Shown in pieces: positions 54,869 through 64,000 of a stretch of DNA of 64,000 nt; position 1 is the first letter of the stretch, and every line of letters starts with the position of its first letter. Both the position numbers and the translations under genes were made by a program. The DNA lies in assembly GCA_030272155.1 (NCBI GenBank), contig CP126204.1:3525501-3589500 (forward strand). Reading direction: 5' to 3'. The notes under the pieces were generated by a model, which ran no database searches, was not told where the DNA came from, and worked only from the letters and a program-made list of their open reading frames with translations. Origin of the DNA: Tetradesmus obliquus. Its lineage: Eukaryota; Chlorophyta; Chlorophyceae; Sphaeropleales; Scenedesmaceae.

Positions 54869-57800
54869 AGCTGGTGCAGCTTGGTCATCTGCTGCAACAC
54901 CTGCAGCTGCTGCTGCTGCGAGGCCGTCTCCTGCTGCTGCTGCTGCTGCTGGTATCAGCCAGAGGTAGCTCCCTGACATGAGATCCAGCAGCAGCCGCTG
55001 CCCGCTGATGACCAGCCAGGTGTGCCTGGGCCTCAGCCCGGCCTCAAACTGCGCATCCAGATCTTCAACCAGGGCTTTGCGGGCCGGCAAAACCTCGTCC
55101 CAGGCCCCTGAACCCTGCTGAACCCCGGACGCAAAACCGCCGGCGGCGGCGGCGGCAGCGGCTGCCGCGCCAGCTTCTGCTTTGAGAGCTTCCTTCGAGG
55201 GCCGTGCGGTGCTTCTGGTGAAGTTTGCGGTGAGCAGTGACTGCAGGAGGTGGTCTGCTGCTTGGCGGTACATGAGTGCGGTGCTGCCGCTGTGCACGAG
55301 GTAGGAGGGCGCGTAGGGTGACATGTGGCGCGTGATGAACAGCTGGCGGTCAGTGGCGGGCAGCCGCATCGTCTGCAGCGCAGCAAACAATCATACAAAA
55401 AATCAGAAAGGTAGGTACAAGAGCAGTAGGTAGGGGTGGGGATGACATGTGGCGGGTGATGAACAGCTGGCGATCAGTGGCTGGCAGTGGCATCGTCTGC
55501 AGCGCAGCAAAACAAACCAAAGAATACAAAAAATAAAGACCAGAAGTACGGGGTGGGTGGGCGCGCAGAGTAACATGTGGCGGTTGATGAGCAGCTGCCG
55601 CTCTGTGGCTGGCAGCCCCATGGTCTCCAGTGCAGCGCATCAGCCCCAAAACATATAGGGACAGTAGGTACAAGAGCAGTACGTGCAAGAACAGTAGGTA
55701 GGGGCGTAGGGTGACATGTGGCGGGTGATGAACAGCTGCCGATCTGTGGCCGGCAGCCGCATCGTCTGCAGCGCAGCGCATGAAACACAAGACAGAGAAA
55801 ATCAAGACCATGATCAGGGGTGGGTGGGTGGGCGCATAGGGTGACATGTGACATGATCAGGGGTGGGTGGGTGGGCGCATAGGGTGACATGATCAGGGGT
55901 GGGTGGGTGGGCGCATAGGGTGACATGTGACGGGCTAAGCGCAGCTGGCGCTCTGCGGCTTGCCGAACTGAAGCAAGCTGCTGCTGCTGACGCTCAGTAC
56001 ACTCAACTACAACCACACCAAGCTCACCAGAAGTGGACAGCCCTTGCACTGGCAACGGTCCACACACTGCATGGAGGAAATAGATAGGCTGACACCCCAA
56101 CACTGCAAGCCCGCACCTCGACGACGTAGCGGTCAATGGTGTTGTTGATGGTGCCACGGCTCCAGGCGGGGTTATACGGGATGCCATACAACATTAACAA
56201 GCAACTAAACCCTGCAGCAAGACGTGCTAAACCCAAGCCCGCACCTCCACCACATATCGGTCGATGGTGTTGTTCACGGTGCCGCGGCTCCAAGCAGGGT
56301 CGTACGGGATGCCGTGCCGCTCACAGAACACAGCCTGCGTCTCCGACATGGCACAAACCAGGCAGCAGCTGCTGCACGCTTTTCAAACCACGGCACACCA
56401 AAAATACCTCACCAGATTTCCTCACTCCCAGATTTGACATGGTGAGGCGAACCTGCAGGAAACGGATGTGCTAACAAAACCATCATGGTCATGGCATGAC
56501 GACCCACCTCCACCACGTAGCGGTCGATGGTGTTGTTGACAGTGCCCCTGCTCCAAGCAGGGTCGTATGGGATGCCGTGCCGCTCACAGAACACGGCCTG
56601 CGTCTCCGACATGGCCCTATCGCGCCACTCCATGCCTGCCTCGCGCAGCTGCGCGTCCATGGGGTGGGCTGCTTTGACCCAGGCCTCCGCCAGCAGCTGT
56701 AGCAGCAAGGGTGTAAGAGACAGGACATAAGTGACGCAGCTCTCGTTGAAAAAGGTCACGAAGTGAATGCCAACTTTGCGGAATGGCTGTGTTCATATAC
56801 GCCCGCCTCGCGCAGGTGGGCGTCGTTTGGGTGGGTTGCTGTGACCCAGGCCTCCGCCAGCAGCTGCAGCATCAAGGTTGCAAGAGACGCGGCACATGTT
56901 ATGCAGCTTTGAGATGAAGATGATTGATGGTGATTGCCACATCACAATATCGCCTGTTTGTATAGCCGCGCAGGTGGGCGTCCATGGGGTGGGCTGCTTT
57001 GACCCAGGCTTCCGCCAGCAGCTGCACAAACAGGGGCATACGCACCAGGCGCAGGCGTAAGAACACAACGGGATTGTTAAGCAGCACTGACTGTAGGACT
57101 GTTTCATGAAACAGTGCCTGGCAGTAAAGCGTGTAGGTATGCCTGTTGATCCATGACCGCCTCGCGCAGGTGGGCATCCATGGGGTTGGCTGCGTTGACC
57201 CACGCCTCCGCCAGCAACTGCAGCACCAAGAGTATGACGTGACATGCAAGGTACAACAAGATGACAACGCGGCTTAGGCAGAGACTCACACTCAGAGGGT
57301 GATACGCCACCTTGAGCAACAACAGTCAGCCATGTGAACACTAGTGCCAGTCATGTACCCCCGCTCACCCGTGCGCCAGGCTCCTCATCGTGTGCCCTCG
57401 TGCCCGGCAGCGGCGACAGCTGTCCCAGCCCCTCCTCTATTTCAGGCACCGCCGGCCTTTTTTCGATCAGCCTATCCCACTGTCCAACCCAATTGCGTTC
57501 TTGGACGCAAAACCACCCAGTCAAACTGAATGTCATCAAACAGCAAATGACAGGTGTTCTCAAATGTGTCCTCAAATGCAATCAAGCATCGCTCACCCTG
57601 TGCGCGCTGCAGGCTTCTCATTGGCTTGCCGCTCGTGCCAGGCAGCGGCGACAGCTGCCCCAGCCCCTCCTCTATCTCCGGCACCCAGCCACAGCAATTT
57701 TTCTTAGTCAGCCACAGCACCAGCAGCCCAGTCATGTTGGCTCCCACAAAAACCAGCCGTTCAACTCAGCTGAACTTCACCAACAAGTAAACTCCAGATG

Positions 57801-59161
57801 TCTTCAACGATACCCTAAACTGCATCAAGCATTGCTCACCCGTGCGCGCTGCAGGCTTCTCATCGGCTTGCCGCTCGTGCCAGGCAGAGGCGACAGCTGC
57901 CCTAAGCCCTCCTCTATCTCAGGCACCCAGCCGTGTTTCTTTTTATTCAGCCACAACACCAGCAGCCCAGTCATGTTTGCGCCCCTGCCGCGCTTTAGGG
58001 GTATAGCCCAGCTGCCGCTATCCAGGATCGTCCAGATCAGATCTCCGCGGCATGCGGCGACACTGCTGCTGCTGCTGCTGCTGGCAGGGGTCAGATCTGG
58101 GAGCGTGCTGCCGCTGCTGCTGCTGCTGATGGCGGCGGTGGCGGCTGCGGCTGCAGAGTCAGGTGGCGTGCTGCTGCTGCGGCGCCGACGGCTGCTGCTG
58201 CCGGCAGAAGTTGTGCCGTCACTTGCTGCTGCTGCTACTGCTGCACTGCTGCCACTTGCCAGTGCTCCTAGCTCAGCCGGCAGCAGCAGCTGCCCACAAT
58301 AAGAGCCAAGCACGTCACTGCATGTGAGGCTTCTATGACCTGCAGCAGCTGCTGCTGCTGAGACAAAGTCCACCACCACGCAGAGGCTTCCGCTGCTGCT
58401 GCTGCTGCTGCTGCCGGCTCCAGCTGCGGTTGGCAGCAGCACTGGAGCCAGCCGAGCAGCATATGCTGCTGCATCTGCTGCTGCTGCCAGCATCATGCAG
58501 CAGCTGATATCACTGCCAAGCAGTGCTGCTGCTGCATCACCTGCCAGGCTGCTGACCAAGACCCTGTCAGGACCCTCCCTGAAAGCGCCCAGCACAACAG
58601 CCTGCTCCTCCGGCGGCTGATTGTCATGTAACGATAAACTGCTGATACCCTGGAGGTTTAGGGTTACCGACAGCTGGCGGGCGTGTGTGGCACTGCTGGT
58701 GTATGCTACTGCCTTGCCACCGCTGCTGAAAGCTCGGTATGCTGCTGCTACAATGCTACTGCTGCTGGTCTGGCTACATAAGGCCATCCAAGGATCAGTT
58801 TCTGTTGCATCTGCTGCTGCTGCTGCTGCTGCTGAGTTAGCCTGGGTGCTGCTAGGCAGTAAGCCCGTGGGTATGCTGACAGCTGCCACTGGCCGCACCA
58901 TTCCCTCTGCTGCTGCCTGCGGCAGTGTCAGCTCAAACCCTGGGGTCAGGAACTCAGCTGCTGCTCCACTGCTGCTGCCTCCCACCAGCTGCAGCTGCTG
59001 CTGCTGCTGTGATGACTGTGTGTGTTGCAGCAGCAGCATTTGCCAGCCCCTGCTGCTGATTGACACCAGCAGCCTCCCTGGATTTGGCTCCAGGAACCGC
59101 AGCTGACGCAGCAGCTGCTGCGCTGCTGCTCTGAGCCCCTCATCAAACAAACTGCTGCTGC

Positions 59162-59200
<39 letters not shown>

Positions 59201-60044
59201 GGGCCAGGAAGCCCTCTTCAAATATTGCCAGGCCTTGCTGTGCTGCCTGCTGCTGCAGCAGCAGCTGCGTGGATACACCAGGCATCTGGCACATGCGCTG
59301 CAGATCAATCAGCAGCACTGTGTCTCGGGGTTTAATAAGCTCGCCCGGCAAAACCCTAGGGCTTAACCCCGCAGGGTTTAGCAGCGGCAGCAGGGTGGCT
59401 TTGAGCTCCAGAACCCTAGCCGGACTGCTGACGAGTACTAGTACTGTGTGGGTTCTGGCATAATGTGTTACAAGCTGTGCTATAACAGGGTTTATGTCTG
59501 CGCTGGGCGGCAGCCGCAGCAGGCTGCGCTGCTGTGCTGACAGCTGAGACACCACTGCTGAAACTGCTGCTGCTTGGTATGGCTGCATTGTGTCAGACGT
59601 GCTGCCGCCATTTGCTGTAGTACCTGGATGCAGTGCTGCATTGCTGCCATCAGCTTGCTGCTGCTGCTGCTGCTGCTGCTGGTGTTGGCTGGTCGCACCA
59701 GAGCAATATCCTTTCACCTGGCAGTGGACTGCATGCAGCTGCTGCAGCAGCTGCAGTGCGGGGAGCGGCAGCTGCTGCTGCTGCTGCTGCCATGACAGCA
59801 GTTTGCTTGTCTCAAGATGCTGCTGCGGCCCTTTGTGTTGATGCTGCTGCTGCTGTACATCTGTGTGGTGGCTTTCCTGCTCATGCTGCTGCTGATTTGC
59901 TGTATGGCTGCAGCTGTTCAAGCAATGAACTGATGTACACCGTACTGAGGCCTGAACGTTTTTGAAAGCAAGCAGCAAAGCAAACATGGGAGGTAACATG
60001 TAGGGAGGCGCCAGCATGAACAGCAGCAGCGGCAGCAGTCCCAA
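52928..60044 (-). CDS. SF2 helicase-like protein (IRC3/SSL2 style) with degenerate ATPase motifs and C-terminal helical repeats
   Basis: Exons 60044-57840, 56696-56508, 55372-54209, 53694-53630 and 53315-52928; phases 0, 0, 0, 2; about 1336 residues. The start at 60044 is uncertain and an upstream exon is possible. Exon 1 follows the helicase order: MQPYQAAAVSAVVSQL, HTVLVLVSSPARVLELKATL (motif Ia region), LLVSISSRG (motif III place), TLPQAAAEGMVRPV, then GKAVAYTSSATHARQLSVTL and GAFREGPDRVLVSS (helicase C-terminal domain). The Walker A place reads LPPSADINPV and the DEAH place IFEEGF, so catalysis looks lost. The tail has repeated ATxxQLxxLxxxxIP units (LPATDRQLFITRHM, LELLRAAGLPTS, ATPSQLARMQELHIP) with LTSAEAKALL, as in algal SSL2-like helicases. 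A non-enzymatic nucleic-acid role is inferred. Confidence 0.6.
53318..53387 (-). repeat. (CTG)n tract of ~23 units before an acceptor
   Basis: Nearly pure. On the gene strand it runs straight into CTGCAG, the acceptor of the last helicase-like exon. Confidence 0.92.
53768..53822 (-). repeat. 5' echo of helicase-like exon 53694-53630
   Basis: Acceptor CGCGCCAG and words for LELRHAAGLLSS, copying LELLRAAGLPTS, about 120 bases upstream. Confidence 0.7.
54512..54562 (-). repeat. (CTG/GCA)n coding poly-Ala
   Basis: Seventeen units inside the third helicase-like exon, read as Ala. Nearby runs at 54741-54775 (Ser) and 54835-54870 (Ala) are similar. Confidence 0.9.
55435..55965 (-). repeat. Four 5' echoes of helicase-like exon 55372-54209
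   Basis: LPATDRQLFITRHM-type copies, each with a CTGCAG-like acceptor, at about 55502-55440, 55625-55565, 55768-55705 and 55965-55920; the last keeps only ERQLRLARHMSPYAP. The last two also share a run of GATCAGGGGTGGGTGGGTGG, repeated three times at 55812-55912. Confidence 0.85.
56110..56362 (-). repeat. Two 3' echoes of helicase-like exon 56696-56508
   Basis: GIPYDPAWSRGTVNNTIDRY with donor at about 56362-56230, and GIPYNPAWSRGTINNTIDRY at about 56183-56115. Confidence 0.85.
56795..57222 (-). repeat. Three 5' echoes of helicase-like exon 56696-56508
   Basis: LLAEAWVKAAHPMDAHLRE-type copies with acceptors at about 57222-57150, 57022-56968 and 56868-56798. Each stops before the middle of the exon. 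Confidence 0.85.
57360..57740 (-). repeat. Two 3' echoes of helicase-like exon 1
   Basis: VPEIEEGLGQLSPLPGT with a GTGAGC donor recurs at about 57735-57595 and 57470-57365; the real exon end is at 57840. Confidence 0.85.
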
Positions 60045-62436
60045 ATGCTACATCTCAGGATCAGCAGCATGGAGCCTCTGAACACGACTCGAGTGACTGC
60101 TGTGTGCTGCCGAATGTAAACTACTTTCAAGTGCTTTCGAGGCTCTATGCGGGTAAGAAGAGCACTGCCGGGAGGCTCACCTCAGCAGCAGCAGCAGCAG
60201 CAGCAGCACTGGCACTACTGCCCGCAAGTGACTGCTGTGTGCTGCCGACTAAGGAGCCCAGTCGTCCAAAAAGCTTCGAGGAGATTTGGTAAGAGCGCAT
60301 GAATGAGCTTTGAAGATTGTATTTGCTTGGCTATCATCAGGACGCCTCACTGGCACTGGAGAGCGTCAAGATCAGTCTGCATAAATAAACCAAAAACCAT
60401 TGAAACAGTAAAGCGCTGCTGTGTGTCCTCCAGCATTTTGACTGTCTTCCGTACCTGGTGGCAACCTTGGGGTTGTTCTGCTGGGTGACTTGCTTGCTGG
60501 TGTGCAGCGCTTTTCTACATCGAAAACATAAATAGATGCATTCCAAATTTTCTGCAGTCGTTGGCTGCAGAAAGCTCTATCGCTAAGGTGCAGCGTAATC
60601 CTCTCAAGCTGAGTTTGCGCTCAACAACAGGAGGGATCAGCCCTTTGAATAATCCTTCAACAAAAGTCTTAACGAGCGTGTAGGCTTACTGGGAAGATCA
60701 CCAAAATGTGCACTAATTCAAACAGCAACTTCTCGCCTGATGATATCATAAATAATCGATCATTTATAAAGACAGCAGCTGGCGCGCGCCAAGGCCCTTG
60801 ATGGGGGCGGCCCCCATCATACTGTAAACGCTGTAGGAATCCCCACCCCTATGCTGAGTAGGGTACGATATGCATGGTACCATGGCCATATCTTTTCCAT
60901 TATACGCCGTCATACCATACCGTACTTGTAACAAGAGTCTGAGATCACTTGGCCATGGGTGTTGATGGCATGACTCATGCCCATATGCATGCCATGCAGC
61001 GCAGTGCGCTTGTGACATGCTGTTGCATCATGCAGGAGTCCTGCAAGGACTCAACCTGGAATCGTGATCCAATGATCATTGTGCTTTGCAACAAACTATA
61101 TGCAGCTTGACATACTGGAACCTGTCTGTACCTATAGGTAGCTGTAGCTATAGCTACGCGGCACTGACCTCCCATGCGGCAAACACGGCACCAGCCGCTG
61201 AGGGCCTCAGCCTGACTCAGGCTCAGTGAAACGGCCCGGGGCCGTGCAGGCCGCCGCAGGCATCATGCCATGCATGGCATCATATGATGGCCTATGGCAG
61301 TGTGACACAGCCTGACAAGCCTACACTGGCAGGTCTCTGACATTTTGCTGCAAAGCCAGGATGGCATGCGCAATTGAACGAACTACTTCATAGCAGCAAT
61401 TACTGCGAAGACATAGACCCCGAGCCACAGCGGCGCCGCCGGCGGCAAGCACGAGAACAGCATGCTGCACTGCAAGAGCTGTTCGAAAGACACAACCTAG
61501 ACAGCAGAATCACGGTAGCACTGACATAACTGGGGGTTGACCGGAGTCATATACAAGGAGACCTTGAAACGATCAAAACCATCTTGTGGTGGAGAACACA
61601 CGATAAGCAGCACTAGCAAGTGTCTTGGCACGAGCAGAAATGCTTCAGTTCTCGGCAGTGATCACTGCTTTGTCATGACAAACTTGCAGAAGATCTGGAA
61701 GGAACGCAGTGCAGTGATGGTGGCAGCAAGGAACGAATGCCACAAAACCAGCTCCAAGCTCAAGCTGGGCAACAAACCGAGAGCACAGGTAGCAGACCAA
61801 CTCATCGCAAACCACGACTGAGATAAGCACCAGCACATCGCCCGCTTGTGCCGTAGGGTCCAAGCGGACATGTAGAGGGTATGGAGCTTATAAGCTTAAA
61901 AATTATGGGTGCCGCCCCTGGCCACACACACACTCTGCAGCAGTAACTTGCTGTATCACTTGCCCAGAAGCTGCAGAGCTGCCAGGGTAGCCACTGACCT
62001 TCTCAATATGGTATACTGAGAATTAAAACCTCCCTCAGGCATTCACAGATGTGCTGGCAGGTCCAGCAAATGATGTGCCAAAAAAATCAACACACTCAAT
62101 GTGTGCAGTGACTGCAGTGTCAGATGCAGTGCTGATGACATGCAGTCATTCCCTGCGGGGAATCATTCGGATCATATCGGGGGATCACATCAGATACGGT
62201 TGTATCATTCCACATACACTAATCATTCTGTGTAGACCTGCACAACCTCCATCACGATGTTGATTTAGAAGCGTCGGTTCACATGTATGTGATGATCATG
62301 CAGGCAAGATTGTCAGGACCACTGGTCCGTCGACACAAACGCCTGAAGCCATTTCTTCAAGGTATACTGGCTCAGCACCGCCCCCAGTGTCCACACCAAG
62401 CACCTTTCAACAACCGCGCACGGCTCGTGCTGCTGC
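60045..62436. other. Gene-poor, palindrome-rich region
   Basis: No supported gene. A plus frame at 60104-60292 (LSRLYAGKKSTAGRL, PSRPKSFEEIW) and another at 61537-61821 (ETLKRSKPSCGGEH) have protein-like wording but no family or partner. From 60730 to 61290 palindromes are dense: GGCGCGCGCC (60781-60790), a hairpin GATGGGGG/CCCCCATC (60800-60818), CATGGTACCATG (60873-60884), and ATGCCATGCATGGCAT near 61266. Base composition is lower in GC than the neighbours. This may be an old mobile element. Confidence 0.35.
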
Positions 62437-63695
62437 TCAAGCCCTGGGCTTGAAAAACACCCTGTGCAGCAAGCGCTGCATTGACTGGCCCGGCTGCAAG
62501 CTGCCGCTGCGACTCGCATCCAACTCCATAGAGCCCAGCCCCACAGAGCTCAGCGGCGCCAGCAGCCCATCTAATGCCTCCTCTTCCTCATCTATGGGGC
62601 CCATTCTCTCGCTCCAACATGAGCCTGGCTGGTGCCCATCATCCTCATCTACCGCCACCTCATCCTCATGCTCTCGCATGTCACGCTCAGGGATGGTGTG
62701 CGGGATGCTGAGCATGCTGACCACGGCATCATGTGGCAGCACGTCGCCCCAGCCCTTGTCTGCCTTGCAGGAGAATAGGATCAGCCGCACGGGCTGCAGG
62801 AAGGCCCCCTTGGTGCAGTTGCTGCAGGTGCAGTATGTTTATGGTGCGCATGGGCAGCGCCGGGCAAGCGATGTGATTAGCAGTCAGCAGTGTGGTGGCT
62901 GACAAGAGTTGCTGGTCTGTGCGAAAGGTCCTGTAATGTCAACGGTGCTGCACAGGACGGTGCATATGCAGCAGCGCCTAACTATGTCTGATGTGGTGAG
63001 CAGTGGACCTGCAGCTACAAGGATGCCGCGCGTTGCTCTTCTTCTGGTGCGTACCTGGCAGATGGGATGGTATAGGCGCCGGCGTAGGGGAACATCAGCC
63101 AATCCCCATCGCGCAGGCGTGGCAGCTGCATTAAGCAGCAGGTACACATGCATAGGATCGGCAAACAGTTGGCAGAGCTGATCAATCTCTCTGCTTGCAG
63201 GATTATCACATGTGGCAGCGGACAGCGACAGTAGGAGCGCCTTGAACTGCACTGCACAAGCGAGGAGGCACACAGCAGACCCACGTCAAGTACATTACAT
63301 TCCATTACATTACATGCTCCACTCAACGAGGAGTGGGAACCCCAGTCAGGAGCCAACGAGAGGCTCATAGGGGGAGGAAACATCGAAGAACAACGAAGAA
63401 CAACAAGTACAGCGGAACCAACTACGTCACCAACTCTCATCACACGACAAGCCGCACACGCACACATACATATATGTGGCTGCACCTGTGCGTGTGCGTG
63501 GATTGTGTCGTGTTCCTTGCCGCTGGTGCCCATCAGCCTGCTGCAATGCAGGGACTCAAAGTGCTCGAAGGGACTGCCTTTGGGGTTGGCTCTGTGTGCC
63601 GCTGCTTCTTGCGGCTCCGCCTGCTCAAAGTCAATGACTGGCAGCAGCGGGTTGCGCAGTACCAGGGGACGCGGCTCCATGTCATAAACCACCAC
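62437..63695 (-). CDS. C-terminal part of an ornithine/diaminopimelate-decarboxylase-like PLP enzyme
   Basis: Exons 63695-63486, 63125-63055 and 62821-62437; phases 0 and 2 agree. Earlier exons should lie further right, past the window edge or unrecognised. The middle exon reads LPRLRDGDWLMFPYAGAYTI and joins to PSASNCTKGAF, which matches the C-terminal beta-barrel of fold-III decarboxylases (GDW ... GAYT). The exon before it (VVVYDMEPRPLVLRNPLLP) fits the strand ahead of the active-site loop. Where ornithine decarboxylases have a GPTCDGLD loop I read GSPFEHFES without the Cys; either it lies in a missed exon or the protein is a non-catalytic relative. The C-terminal ~90 residues are acidic (EHEDEVAVDEDDG), an extension not usual in the family. 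Confidence 0.45.
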
Positions 63696-63749
63696 CTGCT
63701 CAGCAGCAGCAGCAGCGGCAGCAGCAGCAGCAGCAGCAGCAGCACCAGG

Positions 63750-63792
63750 CGACTGGGCTCTATGTCTCAAAGCACCACCTACTCAACAGCAG
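63750..63792 (-). repeat. 5' echo of exon 63695-63486
   Basis: A broken copy of the acceptor and first ~30 bases (GAG.AGGTGGTG, then ACATAGAGCCC) about 80 bases upstream, with in-frame stops. A CAG/GCA tract lies between. Confidence 0.65.
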
Positions 63793-63799
63793 CATCAAT

Positions 63800-64000
63800 A
63801 GCAACAGCAGCACCAGCAGCAGCACCTTACACAGAACGACATGAGAGGTTGCAACCACCAGGTATTCCAGCTGCACTAGGCAGGACAGCACTGCTACAGC
63901 ATGATGCTACAGACCATCGAGGGCTTCCCACATTGCAGCAGCCAAGTGCATGTAGACCAGCGTGAATAGCATCATCAGCAGTAGATGGCTAATGGACATG
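63800..64000. other. Right edge, probably intron
   Basis: No coding wording on either strand. CAG-rich words at 63786-63825. Likely intron of the decarboxylase-like gene. Confidence 0.3.

Overview
This window looks like nuclear DNA of a chlorophyte green alga. Genes are split by many short GT-AG introns, coding sequence is Ala/Ser/Gln-rich and full of CAG/CTG runs, and one gene encodes a predicted thylakoid-lumen protein. The low-complexity style suggests the Scenedesmaceae (Tetradesmus/Scenedesmus-like); that placement is inference. No operons, ribosome-binding sites, rRNA, confident tRNA or CRISPR array were seen.

Layout. 1-2948 (+): 3' part of an unrecognised gene with an acidic C-terminus. 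3449-5671 (+): intronless leucine-rich repeat protein, followed by a decayed partial copy (5795-6525). 7169-12097 (+): secreted GH16-like glycosidase with a Pro-rich linker and C-terminal Ig-like domain. 14638-14828 (-): stray copy of a downstream gene's 3' end. 15117-16505 (-): BTB/POZ-like protein. 18097-24359 (-): HOS1/ELYS-type nucleoporin with C-terminal FG motifs. 25144-27110 (-): thylakoid-lumen pentapeptide-repeat protein. 28548-29099 (-): tyrosine recombinase remnant of a mobile element. 29463-32154 (-): GNAT acetyltransferase. 33336-35930 (+): peroxisomal enoyl-CoA isomerase ending in SKL. 37380-41830: several families of ~109-bp minisatellite. 42050-43560: mixed small duplications, a 13-copy heptamer array and a dispersed repeat shared with 52.3 kb. 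43566-47149 (-): large disordered protein. 47894-50975 (+): five-exon coiled-coil protein. 52928-60044 (-): SF2 helicase-like protein with degenerate ATPase motifs. 60045-62436: palindrome-rich, gene-poor. 62437-63695 (-): C-terminal part of an ornithine-decarboxylase-like PLP enzyme, running towards the right edge.

Most gene models were built by hand from splice sites. Phase agrees across every junction proposed for the GH16-like, HOS1, GNAT, isomerase, coiled-coil and helicase genes. The genes appear to be unrelated housekeeping or secreted functions, with no shared pathway.

The main finding is structural. Almost every multi-exon gene carries truncated tandem copies ('echoes') of its own exon edges inside the adjoining introns or just past its end. 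Copies of 3' exon parts keep a GT donor and lie downstream; copies of 5' exon parts keep an AG acceptor and lie upstream. Many introns also end in a sense-strand (CTG)n run right before the acceptor, and that run is sometimes inside the duplicated unit. Two 21-nt microexons and a strongly over-represented 10-mer add to the picture.
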